A stretch of 64,000 nt of DNA. Origin: Oscheius dolichura. Its lineage: Eukaryota; Nematoda; Chromadorea; Rhabditida; Rhabditidae. The stretch lies in contig OW051495.1 of the NCBI GenBank assembly GCA_932521035.1, forward strand, positions 5,580,001 to 5,644,000, written 5' to 3'. This document shows positions 13,504-22,755 of the stretch, one piece after another. The notes under the pieces were generated by a model. The model worked only from the letters and a program-made list of their open reading frames with translations, ran no database searches and had not been told where the DNA came from. A program made the translations under genes and the position numbers. Within the stretch, counting starts at the first letter, position 1. The number at the start of each line of letters is the position of its first letter.

Positions 13504-14698
13504 ATGTCGCGGTGGGTATCCTAGTCCTACTAACAAACTGAATTTTACAGAAAAACCTTTCAGTACATCACAGCTGGAATAGCTGTCGTTTTGCTTTTAG
13601 CTGTTATAACGTTATCAGTGCTCCTGGGTGTCTTTGTCCACAAATACAACGTATATAGTCTCGGGGGTGACAAATTACTCCTTTCAGAACGCCAAGTCCT
13701 GCGGGAATGATCCCAATGGAAATCTCCCTGGCGTGGAATTTCAGATCAAAACGACATGGAACAACCTCTCGCTTACCCATTCACCCATCACCTTTTCTCT
13801 CAAATGGAATGAGTACAACAAGGCGATAAATGTCAAGTACAGCGTAAGCAATATTCCATGGCTTGACTTTACAATCACACTTGAAAGCACTCCAACATAG
13901 AATAGAAATTTTAAAATTTGACGTCTTGAAATGCTCCTTTCAAATGTGATCCTAGGCGCCTCTCTACCGTAGTCCTCCACCCCCGAATCACACGGCCGGC
14001 GCAACGCCCGAGGTGTCTCTTTCACTAATCCAAAATGTGTCCAATTCAGTTGTACAATTACGAAGTATTCGAGATCTTCTTTCTGAACAGCGACAACCAC
14101 TACCTCGAGGTCGAACTGGGCCCGTACAACCAGTGGCTGGTACTTCTCCTGAGCGGGGAGAGACAGGACATCAACACGGGTCGGTAGACGGGGTGGACAC
14201 CCCAACACTCTGATTCAGGGGAGACGATCCAGCTGTCGGTGTGGACCCAACTGGGCAACGAGACTTGGGATGGCGAGGCCGAGATACCGCTCGCCTATCT
14301 CCCGGCCAGTAAGTTGTCCGGGTTGTAAGGGGGCCACTCGGAGAGGAAGATGGATCATCTCTGGCCAGGTGGCCGTCATAATGGACCGAGGGGATCTGGG
14401 GGTCACAACGAGGTGCCCTTTGACGCCAGGTTCAGATTTCAGTCTGATCAACGCCTACAACATCCACAACGAGGGGAACACGACAGTCTACGAGGCCATG
14501 AACCCCACTCCCTACGGCCAATACAGGGTACATAGACAGAGAGAGGGACAGGGGAGATGTGTTTAGGGCCCGGACTTTCACCGGCTGGAATACTTCGTGC
14601 CCGTCGATCATACGAAGATCGTTCCTGCCGAGTACTACTCACCGTCGACGCCCTTCCGCGACGAGCGATACCCCGACCTCTGGGCCGGCTATTACTGA
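13504..14698 (+). CDS. UPF0462 (C4orf33-like) protein, copy B, with N-terminal membrane anchor
   Basis: Tandem paralog of the preceding gene. The first exon is ATG TCG CG followed by a 39-nt intron; exon 2 encodes a strongly hydrophobic stretch (ITAGIAVVLLLAVITLSVLL) preceded by basic residues, which predicts a signal-anchor or uncleaved leader. The UPF0462 domain follows with EFQIKTTWNN, LYNYEVFEIFFLNSDNHYLEV, ELGPYNQWLV, EIPLAYLPA, VYEAMNPTPYGQY and PDFHRLEYF, ending at TGA 14696-14698. Several NxT/S sites (for example NHT, NET, NTT) fit a luminal or extracellular domain. The 5' half is AT-rich like copy A, while exons after about 13.95 kb are GC-rich, so a compositional edge falls in the 111-base intron at about 13840-13950. 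Topology is inferred; family membership is strong. Confidence 0.87.
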
Positions 14699-14855
14699 CA
14701 ATAAAGGCTCACTTCGAATGGCGTCCTCCTGAAATGGTCTCCCTCTGATTCACAGTCCAAACAGTCCTCTTGCTTATCTTTGAGATAGCAATGCTCACGC
14801 AGATCATTTCCTGACACTTCCAGCCTTACCCCCGACCGGTCACCCTCTTCCCCCA

Positions 14856-15396
14856 ATGTCCTATAATCCCTACGGAGAACAGAGACCCCCGGTAGGTACT
14901 CCTCCTTCGAAGTATAGTCTGTCAAGAAAAAAGACGACATTCAAGGTCTAACTCGCCAAGAACTAATTTTAGTGGTGGGGCGCACTGACAGATAATTTTC
15001 GAGCGGCCAAGAAGAAAAGAAGGCCAGTAAGTTCGGCTCGCGGCTAAATCGTTAGACCTTGAATGTCGTATTTTTTCTTGACAGACTATAGCCCCTTCTC
15101 CCCTAATTGTAAACCCCATATTCAACCAGTAATTCAGGCCTATGGCCAGCCCGGAACAGGTGCGTACCCGGCCCAAGTGGTCTACACCTACCCCCAGCAA
15201 CAGACGGTATACACCACCCAGCCAGCCACAGTAATGTGAGCATCCCTCTTCCTCTCGGTGTTCTACGTGTCTTTCCAGAGTCGACGACTGCCACCATCAC
15301 CACCACCACCACCGCTCCGACACCACCGACACCGCTGCCCAGTGTTGTCTCATCGCGATGACGGCGTGCCTCTGTGCGGCCCTGTGTGCCCGATAG
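14856..15396 (+). CDS. CYSTM-type small tail-anchored protein, copy A
   Basis: A protein of about 80 residues with the CYSTM architecture: a Pro/Gln/Tyr-rich soluble head (MSYNPYGEQRPP, then AYGQPGTGAYPAQ, then YPQQQTVYTTQP) and a short Cys-rich hydrophobic tail (QCCLIAMTACLCAALCAR) ending at TAG 15394-15396. CYSTM proteins are tail-anchored membrane proteins often linked to stress tolerance. Just before the tail is a run of seven histidines (DDCHHHHHHH), a possible metal-binding patch. Exon 1 ends in CCG before GTAGGT; its intron of more than 200 bases holds the inverted repeat described separately. The next intron is about 50 nt. A second CYSTM gene follows on the same strand. The function of this copy is not known. 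Confidence 0.72.
14913..15090. repeat. Short foldback (inverted-repeat) element in CYSTM-A intron
   Basis: Two arms of about 40 bases, 14913-14952 and 15051-15090, are near-perfect reverse complements of each other (the core of the left arm reads tatagtctgtcaag). They enclose roughly 98 bases of unrelated sequence. Size and structure resemble a MITE or foldback element inserted in the intron. No clear target-site duplication was identified. Confidence 0.75.
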
Positions 15397-16050
15397 CCTC
15401 CTCCTCCTCATAAAGACTCGAATCTCTCTTATTTCACAACCCGCACGGTCTAGCCTTGAGGCTGGTTTGCCATCGATCGATATGAGTCATCTTCCTCGTG
15501 CCCAGCTGTGACCGTGGTCTATCCGGCCATCGATTGCTCCTTATTTATCTTGCGGTCCTTGTGTGCTCTAGATAGCGAAACAGCCCGGATACAACTCCCT
15601 CGCAATTACCTCCTCCGACCTACGACCTTTAGTCTGCCCGAATTGAAACCAGAGCTCGCCCCTCGGACAGTTCCCCGCACTACTAGTCGATACGGGCCCT
15701 TCCGACTGATTAGACCCTCTTGTTTGCCCCTCATACTGAATATAATCTGCCCCTTCCTCTACTTCTAACAAAAGCCTCTCTACCTGTGGCTCGACCCCAG
15801 TCGGGTCATGTGGGTCCAATTAGCTATCGAGCCGCGTCGCCTGAAATATCCTCGTCTATAACAATCCTCCACACAGTCAGTGACCCGGCGTCCCTCCTTC
15901 GTTGCCCCCGCCCCGTGTCAGGTCATCCGATCCTTCTGATTATATTTCGAGGACATACTTTCACAATCTCTCCATTCTTTCATCGGACACGTCACCTCGT
16001 GCTCCCTCCCCGTCCAGTTACCAGGTAACGGCTTGTTTTCAGCCGATACC
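15397..16050. other. Intergenic region between the two CYSTM genes
   Basis: About 650 bases, pyrimidine-rich on the plus strand, with no ORF matching a family I recognise. It presumably contains the 3' UTR of copy A and the promoter/5' UTR of copy B. Nothing repetitive was seen. Confidence 0.4.
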
Positions 16051-16487
16051 ATGGCTTCCGCTCCTCCGTACCCCGGACAATACTCCGGCCAGCCTCAATA
16101 CGTGGGTTTCTCTCTGTCCTCCCCCGACTGGACCCCCTTCAGAATGCTTACGGTCAGCCTCCCCAGGGCCAGCCTCCTCAGTACCACCAGCAGCCTCAGC
16201 CCAACTACTACCCCTCTCAGCCGGGATACGGCCAGGGTTATCCCCAGCAGCCGTATCCTAACCAGCCGTACCCCGGCCAGGCCTACCCCAACCAGCCCTA
16301 CAACCACCAACCCGGATACAACCCCAATCCCCACGTCGTGTAGGTGTCCTTTATGGGCTGTCTCACCCCTCTTTAATTTAGGATGGTCGACCGCGAGAGG
16401 CGCCGAAGTGGAGACGGCGGAAAGTGTTGCCTGGTGGCGTTGTTGGCATGCTGTGCCGGGTGCTGCCTTGCCGACTGCTGTGATTAA
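16051..16487 (+). CDS. CYSTM-type small tail-anchored protein, copy B
   Basis: Second CYSTM-like gene. The head is a run of PY-rich repeats (PPYPGQYSGQPQY, then GYGQGYPQQPYPNQPYPGQ, then AYPNQPYNHQPGYNP), followed by a basic linker (VDRERRRSG) and a Cys-dense tail (CCLVALLACCAGCCLADCCD) ending at TAA 16485-16487. The tail alternates Cys pairs with small hydrophobics, the hallmark of the family, and is a likely palmitoylation and membrane-insertion site. The start ATG at 16051 is preceded by an in-frame-independent AG, so a 5' UTR intron is possible. Two introns of about 40-45 nt interrupt it. It converges on the SPP-like gene, leaving about 90 bases between stop codons. Confidence 0.75.
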
Positions 16488-16578
16488 GGAGAGACCTCTT
16501 CTACGGGCATTCCACTGCATTTACAGACGACATAAACATGTACACTACTCTCTTTATTATATTTACAGTAGGAGACTA

Positions 16579-18229
16579 TCAGTGTTTGATCAGGAAACGC
16601 CACAGCTCCTGGCGGTGGCTGGCGAAGATCATCGAGGCGCCGACGGCCGAGATGGACGGCAAGACTAGGCCCGGCAGTTTGATTCCCCTGAAATATCGGA
16701 ATATCTCTGCAAATCCGAGTTTGAATTTCACCCCACCGATTCTCACTAGAGCGCGTTTCTGTCCAAGAGGACAAGTGATAAACAGGGTTGTTTGTGTGGC
16801 GATCAATAGAAAACGGGGTACCTGAATATGTCGAGGAGGAGCTGGAGGGCGATGGCCGAGCAGAAGGAGTAGAAGGTGTACGGGAAGAGCAGGGTGTCGT
16901 ACATGGAGCTGTACTTGAGGAGGAGGCCCATGAAGACGGCGGGGATGAGGAAGGTGCTGGTCGTGACGACCTCCTTGTTCCCCTGGAGGTCGCACGGGAG
17001 GATGATGAAGATGGGCGCCCTCTTGTTCTGGACACAGGTGCCTAAAGGGGGAGATTTCCCCGCTCCAGGACCACCTACTGATGAGATCAATGGCAAAGAA
17101 CCAAAACAAATCAGTAATCACGACTCCCAGCACGAAGATGACCCCGGCCTGGTAGCCGATGACCTGGAACCGGGAGACGAGGACGTAGATGCTCGATAGG
17201 GCGAGCACGTTGTTGGTGAACCAGTTGCTGCGCAGCTCGTGGACAACCCCGCAGCCGATGGCCCCGAGGAGGGCCGCGTAGGCCAGGAAAGACCCGTGGT
17301 AGTAGAAAAAGTAGGCTGAAGGGGGAAAATGGAAAGAGGGAAGGGGACTCACGCAGCTTGATGTTCATCATCTCGAGGAAGACGATATAGAGGGCGACAA
17401 CACAGCCCCAGATGGGCAGGTGGACGGCCACCACCTCGGAGAGGATGTCCATCGGCCGGATGCCGTCTTCCGCGTAGCTCGAGGAAGGGAGACTCAGCAG
17501 ACTCCAGATATATTTCGGGGGATCTAGCTGCAAATCGACATTTTCCCAGAATATCCCGCCCCACCTCCATCAGTCGTTGATAGGGGTCGTAGTATTCCTC
17601 GATTTCATCGCTTATAACATCGTCCATCAAATCCGTCTCCTGGCTTTCAGAAATCGAAATCCGTTTCCCCATTGACCCCAGTCGTGTTCTCGACCCCAAA
17701 TCTGGCACTCTCTCCAGTGTAAATCGGGGTGGAATCGGAGTTATAGTGGCAGCATCACTGCAAATTGTCTGCTCTTTTGTACTATTTCCCCTCACTTCTC
17801 CGGTATTTCTATTTTTGGTCCTTCTTCAAACTTTTGCACGGTGTCCTGTTCCTCGATAGCCGTTAAAAGCCCTAATAATTGCCCTAATATTGACCTCGTA
17901 ATCCCCACTTTTTAGACTTCGAGCCTGCTCTTGCATATTTTCGTCTCCTGCATACGCATTAGAAAACGACGTCCTTCTGGTGGTGTCTCCCGTGCCGTAT
18001 GAACACGAATGTCTTCGGGAGCCCAGTCGAGACAAGCTCTATTTTGCAGGATATCCCCATGTTTTCGTTGCTTTACCTTGGCTTGTTTTAGTTTTTGTTG
18101 CATGACTTTTTCTTCAACAATTAGAGTTCGACGAGTACTCCAATATACTAGATAAATGAACAGAGATAGTAAAAGGGGGAATAAAGCTGCTTGCTGTTTT
18201 TCAATAAACAATGTGTGGTGGGTATTCAT
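16579..18229 (-). CDS. Signal-peptide-peptidase-like protein lacking catalytic motifs
   Basis: The C-terminal half aligns by eye with SPP (HM13/IMP-2) across its active-site helices: NWFTNNVLAL matches the WIANNLFGLA segment, ITDLFWFFAI matches YDVFWVF, KRAPIFIILPCDL matches the API-LVFPQDL loop, FLIPAVFMGLLLKY matches VVIPGIFIALLLRF, and KLPGLVLPSI matches QPALLYLVP. The first motif is TD rather than YD, the second catalytic GxGD is replaced by TTST so the aspartate is lost, and PAL has become PGL. It should therefore not be a protease. The N-terminal half (17.35-17.8 kb) is acidic (DLMDDVISDEIEEYYDPY). I join an upstream exon starting at ATG 18229, which adds a hydrophobic segment and a basic helix, through an intron of about 72 nt and a 38-nt intron; this N-terminus is uncertain and could be a separate gene. 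The stop is at 16579-16581. Confidence 0.68.
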
Positions 18230-18471
18230 CTGTAATGTTTGCCTCTTCCGTTTCTACTCTCGATATACCTCAAAAAAGTAGATTGTCGATGCCCTGTCAC
18301 AGGCCTGATACACTACCGCACTGGTAATACTAACGATGAGAGCGCAGGCCAGCAGTCGGCCCCCAACTATTTCGCTCATCCAGAAACACATTGTGAACTA
18401 CTCACTAGTCTACCCAATGTGAATAAAGGTGGAACAACCCGATAACATGCACAACAACGTTAAAAAGCATA

Positions 18472-18477
18472 TTTATT
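18472..18477 (-). terminator. Polyadenylation signal of the SR protein gene
   Basis: AATAAA on the minus strand, about 100 bases past the stop codon of the SRSF3-like gene. Confidence 0.55.
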
Positions 18478-18580
18478 GGGCACCAGCATTATAAGATAGA
18501 ACAGAAAAATACAATATTATATATGGTCAAACAATTGTTAGTGATGAAAATATGTCTGGTAGCCACATTGTGGTATTTCT

Positions 18581-19553
18581 TTAGTTAGCCGAGCGAGACC
18601 GGCTTTTGGATCTGCTACGAGAGCGGCTTCGAGATGCACGTGGTGGTGGGCTTCTGAAAGCAATAACTGTACTACCACAAAAATTAATTATTAGTATTAC
18701 CTGCTACGATCGCGAGAACGGCTTCGAGAGCGGCTTCTGTCCCGGCTACCTCGGCTGCGAGAACGACGATCACGAGATCGAGAACGGGAGGATCTGAATT
18801 CAGGGTGATAAAAAATTGTTTTAGTATAATTTGATAATAAATGTTTAGACAAACCGATGTCGCAGCAGCACTAAGTAGTAAAAATTGACGGTTTGTTTTG
18901 AAAAAATAAGCTCAAATGTGATCTATTTTCGTGCCTCTCTTGATGTTGTTGTAGAATGGCGCAGTTTTTAAGTTACAACAGCTAAAGTGAAGGCAGTAAA
19001 TGAAGTGGAGAGTGGGAGCGGAGCTGTGAAGAGATCAAATGCGAAGGAAGGGGGAGAGCGGGAAGAGTCGCGGACGAAAGAACGTCGCCCGCTAAACAAG
19101 ACTATTTCTTGCTTGAAATACAGAGAAAAAAAATTAGAAAACAAAAAGATAATACCGAAAGTAGTTGTAGTCGCGATGTTTCCATAGTCGATATAAGAAA
19201 AATAAACAAAAAACCAACCTTCCACGATAACCTCCGCCGCCTCCACCTCCATAACTACCGCCGCGACCGCCACCTTCACGACGGCGTCCATGAGACAGTT
19301 CAACACGGGCCCGAACACCACAAATCCGTCTAAAAAATAATTATAATGGGATAAAGATAACGACATACGATCCATCGAGGGCCTTTACAGCATCTTCAGC
19401 ATCACGACCGTCTTCAAATTCAACAAAAGCAAATCCTGGAGGCCGACGCGCAACCCAGACTTTACGGATACGACCAAAACGGTAGAAGACGTCTTCAATT
19501 TCTTGGGATGTGGCATCATTAGGTAAACCGCCTATGTAGACTTTGGCGTCCAT
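18581..19553 (-). CDS. SRSF3-like SR splicing factor
   Basis: Serine/arginine-rich pre-mRNA splicing factor acting in the nucleus. From the ATG at 19553 the protein opens with an RRM: RNP2 is KVYIGGL and RNP1 is GFAFVEF, in the context [20 protein letters not shown] that is diagnostic of the SRSF3/SRSF7 group. The RRM is followed by an Arg/Gly linker ([18 protein letters not shown]) and by RS-dipeptide exons at about 18.72-18.79 kb and 18.58-18.65 kb, ending SRSAN and the stop at 18581-18583. No CCHC zinc knuckle is visible, favouring SRSF3 over SRSF7. The intron at about 18.80-19.22 kb is long for this window, which in SR proteins often carries a poison exon; I did not find one with certainty. 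The gene is AT-rich. Confidence 0.9.
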
Positions 19554-20343
19554 CCCTGAATGATTATAGTTGATAACGAGAAAATAATATTTTTAAAAAA
19601 CATGAATAAGCGCCCGAGAGCCCCCATTTACGAGGAAAACTGTTTGAATAGCTGTGAGTTCAAAATGTTTACAAAATTTACAGTAAATAGTGAAACATTC
19701 CATGCTATTTTCAAAAAGTAAAATCAATAGCTTATCGAAGGAAAAACAAACGGTGGACTAGAAGTAGCAACAACAAGAAAGCGAAGGATCTTGAACGAAT
19801 GAGGCCAATACGCTCGCGTCGTTCAGCATGCGTCGCGGTCGACGCGGGAAAATCAAATTGACGGGCTCGCTTTTTGTAGACGCGTCGGTGGTGGAGAACG
19901 GGGTCGAAATCAGACCAGAGTGGAATGGTTATCGCATATTCATCAATATGCGCTTTCTAGATCGCTTATTGTGGGGGTTCTCGTGTTCTCAGGGAATAAG
20001 AATAGACCACCGGTTTGACACATCGATATAGTTCTTGCTCGATGTTTTGTTTATATATTTGGGAGGTTGGTTAGTTGACGGAATGCCAATTCTATCCAAG
20101 TTGACCACGAAGAACGGATATATCCCGAGAAGGGAAGAGATTCGGGGGGATATGTGTGCAAGGAACCAGAGTCTCGGAGATAAGTAGTATGATTTATTGG
20201 AAGCATGTACAGGAAAACACAGAAAATACAGCTGTTGGCAACCTCGTGTCTCGTATCGGGAAGGTACTACTTGTAGAATTATGCAAGTCTACAAATGTCT
20301 ACGTCGGAAAGGAATTGATAATTTGAACGGAGACGGAGGGCGG
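19554..20343. other. Intergenic region upstream of the SR protein gene
   Basis: About 790 bases, AT-rich at the SR gene side, becoming mixed toward the VAMP7-like gene. It holds the SR gene promoter and the 3' region of the VAMP7-like gene. The reading frames present are short and match nothing I recognise. Confidence 0.4.
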
Positions 20344-22353
20344 CTACTTCTTGTGGTCGAAAACTCCACAGGCGGACAAAATGATTAGGATGAGGATAGT
20401 CAATCCGATGAGAATGGCCACCGCGGAGATAGCCGTCCACTTGGCATTCTTCAGACACATGTGTCGCTGGACACGGTGGGCCGTCGTCTTGAACTGGGCC
20501 GACTGAAAACGGGCTTGGGAGGATAGGGGCCGGGCAACCCACGCTCTCATGAAGGGCCTCCGTCCGTCCCTCGATGTTCTCCAGTTGGTCTCCTCGCTCC
20601 ATCAGGTTGGCCACATTCTGCGACATTTGCTGAAGGGGGTCGTCGGCTGACCGGGAAGGGGGGACTCACGTTCTTGACGACCTCGACCTGCTCGCGGAGG
20701 CTGTCCATCTTCTGCTGCTGGCTGCCGGTAGCCGAGTTCTGTGCCATCTGAATTCATCCAAATGAAATCGGACACAATAACCCATTCAATGGGGCGAGTT
20801 TTATGCAAACAGTTCTGACCGGATGGGGAGGGGTCGAGGGGGGACGAGGGGCCGGTTGGGAGGATGCCACTGGGACGGGCCCCTCCAACAATGGCCGTTC
20901 CCCCTACGAGTCAAGGTGCCTCGGGTCATGGAATAGAAGAAGGGTACCCGAGACATGGGAGCGCGGGCAGATCAGAAAATATCCATATCTAATTATTGGG
21001 AGGTAAATTTAAAAGGCATTGAGCAGCATGGCACAATCAATAGAATAGAATGTGACTCAGGCGAACCCAAAGGCAAACAGACGGGGCATGGAGGTAAGGC
21101 AGGTAAGTGGGGGAAGAGAGAGATCAACCGAGGACCTTCCCAAATTCGGGAGGGAATCGAGAGAATCAAGGGAATTAATCGACGGAAAGGCCAACTATCG
21201 ACTGCTCGTCCTATCAGTTTCGCCAGCGGGGTGAATCAGGCCGGCTCGAAAGGGTGACGGTACCATATGACAAGGGGAACACAGAGTGACGAAGGAGCCC
21301 GGCATCTAAACAGGGCAAACGAAAGAAAGACACCGCCATCTGCCGGGTGGCCCTCGGTGTCTCCCCCTCCAAAATGCTCTACAGCAATCCCCGGAGGCCG
21401 TCTTCGTCCCCTTTGCGTACAAAATCTTCGCGTGTTTTTTTGTTTTTCCCGAACGACGACACTTCTTTTTTGCGCGTGATACGTGAGAGCTTAGGAAAAT
21501 ATTTCTTGGCTGATTACAAAAGGAGGAAACGAGGCGAACGAGGGCGAGCGTGGGGAGAGGCGGGTGTCGGCATGACAACGGCGAGCCTGGGAGACTCGAA
21601 TTTGTTTGTTTCGAAACGGACTTTGGTGGGAAAAGCCAGGAGAAAGAGGGGAACGATAGGGCAGGACTGATAAAGGACGGTCCGGGTAATGAGAAGAGGG
21701 GGATCGATCAGGAAAGAGGGGGGACCGTGAGGAACGTACTACTCAAATATTGACGGTGGGGAACTAAATGACGTGGCTAGGGCACACTGAAAACCTGAGA
21801 AACGGGAGGACGACTCACGATGAGGGAATTGACGGGCTGGTCGAGGTGGCCCTGGAGGGCGCGGGGCTCGACCGTCGGGATCAGCATCGTCGTCTGGGCG
21901 TCGCTCAGCACCACCGACTGCAATTGTTCGATTTTGGCAGAACTACGGGCCCCACCTGGAGGGAATCCAAAAATTGCTGGGCGTCGTCGAAGCCGAGGGC
22001 ACTCTCCCCGACACAAAGGAAGACCAGAGTGCACGGATCCCCGACGAAGACGGAATAGAAGAAGATGTGGCTGATGAAGGTTTCTTTGCTGGGAGGAGGA
22101 GAGCCTTACCCGTCGAGTTCGACTTTTCCTCTGTTACTGAAATGGATCTTGATCCGTTGTCTCGCCAGCCGAAGGCACTCCTGTTCCGAAGGAGGCTCTA
22201 TCTGGAAGGAACTCCCTCTTTGAAGGCGGCAGCACAGACCTGGATGATGACATCCGACGTGACGGGAAGGTCGAAGTGACAACTGGCGACGACGTCGAGA
22301 TCGCCGGATATGGAGGGACGACAGATGATGACGGTGCTCACCCGAGAGGGCAT
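20344..22353 (-). CDS. VAMP7-like longin R-SNARE
   Basis: R-SNARE for fusion with late endosomes, lysosomes or the plasma membrane. The SNARE part is clear: exons at 20344-20747 give SLREQVEVVKNVMSQN, the zero-layer arginine in NLMERGDQLENIEGRTEAL, FKTTAHRVQRHMCLKNAK (close to the VAMP7 FKTTSRNLARAMCMKNLK) and a C-terminal membrane anchor ending FDHKK. Upstream, exons from ATG 22353 to about 21.8 kb read as a longin domain: VSTVIICRPS, LRLARQRIKIHF, GHIFFYSVF, LVFLCVGESALGFDD and AQQFLDSLQ, parallel to VAMP7 GNYLFHYICQDRIVYLCI and RAFNFLNEIK. Introns in the longin part are 38, 39 and 38 nt. A phase-0 junction after VNSLI to MAQNSATG across an intron of about 1.06 kb would join the two; otherwise they are neighbouring longin and VAMP8-like genes. 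Confidence 0.72.
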
Positions 22354-22755
22354 AGTGAAAAAACTGTAAAAGGGAAGGGGGAGGAGACTGATGAAGGGTT
22401 GGGTAAAATGAGGGAGAGTGCCCCTGAAAGTGAGGAGGACGAAGAAGGCGAGGTAAAATTGTTTATTCTAAGAAAACAACACGAGGGACCAAGAGGGAAG
22501 CCCCTGACTCGTAGAAAACAACGGGGGACGGGAGAGACTAAGAGAGGGCTACACGTCACAGATGGAGAGAACTAGATGGGGGGCTAGAGAGAGATTCCCT
22601 GAACTAGAAAGGAGTGAGGTCGGGAGAGGAAGGGTATTTACAACTGTACAGGGTAAGGAGAAAGCCTAGAACATTTGACACTTATTATCCCCGGAGGATA
22701 CCATGAACGGGGAGGCGGAGGAGGACGAAAGACGGGCACACCCAGAAGGCGGGGA

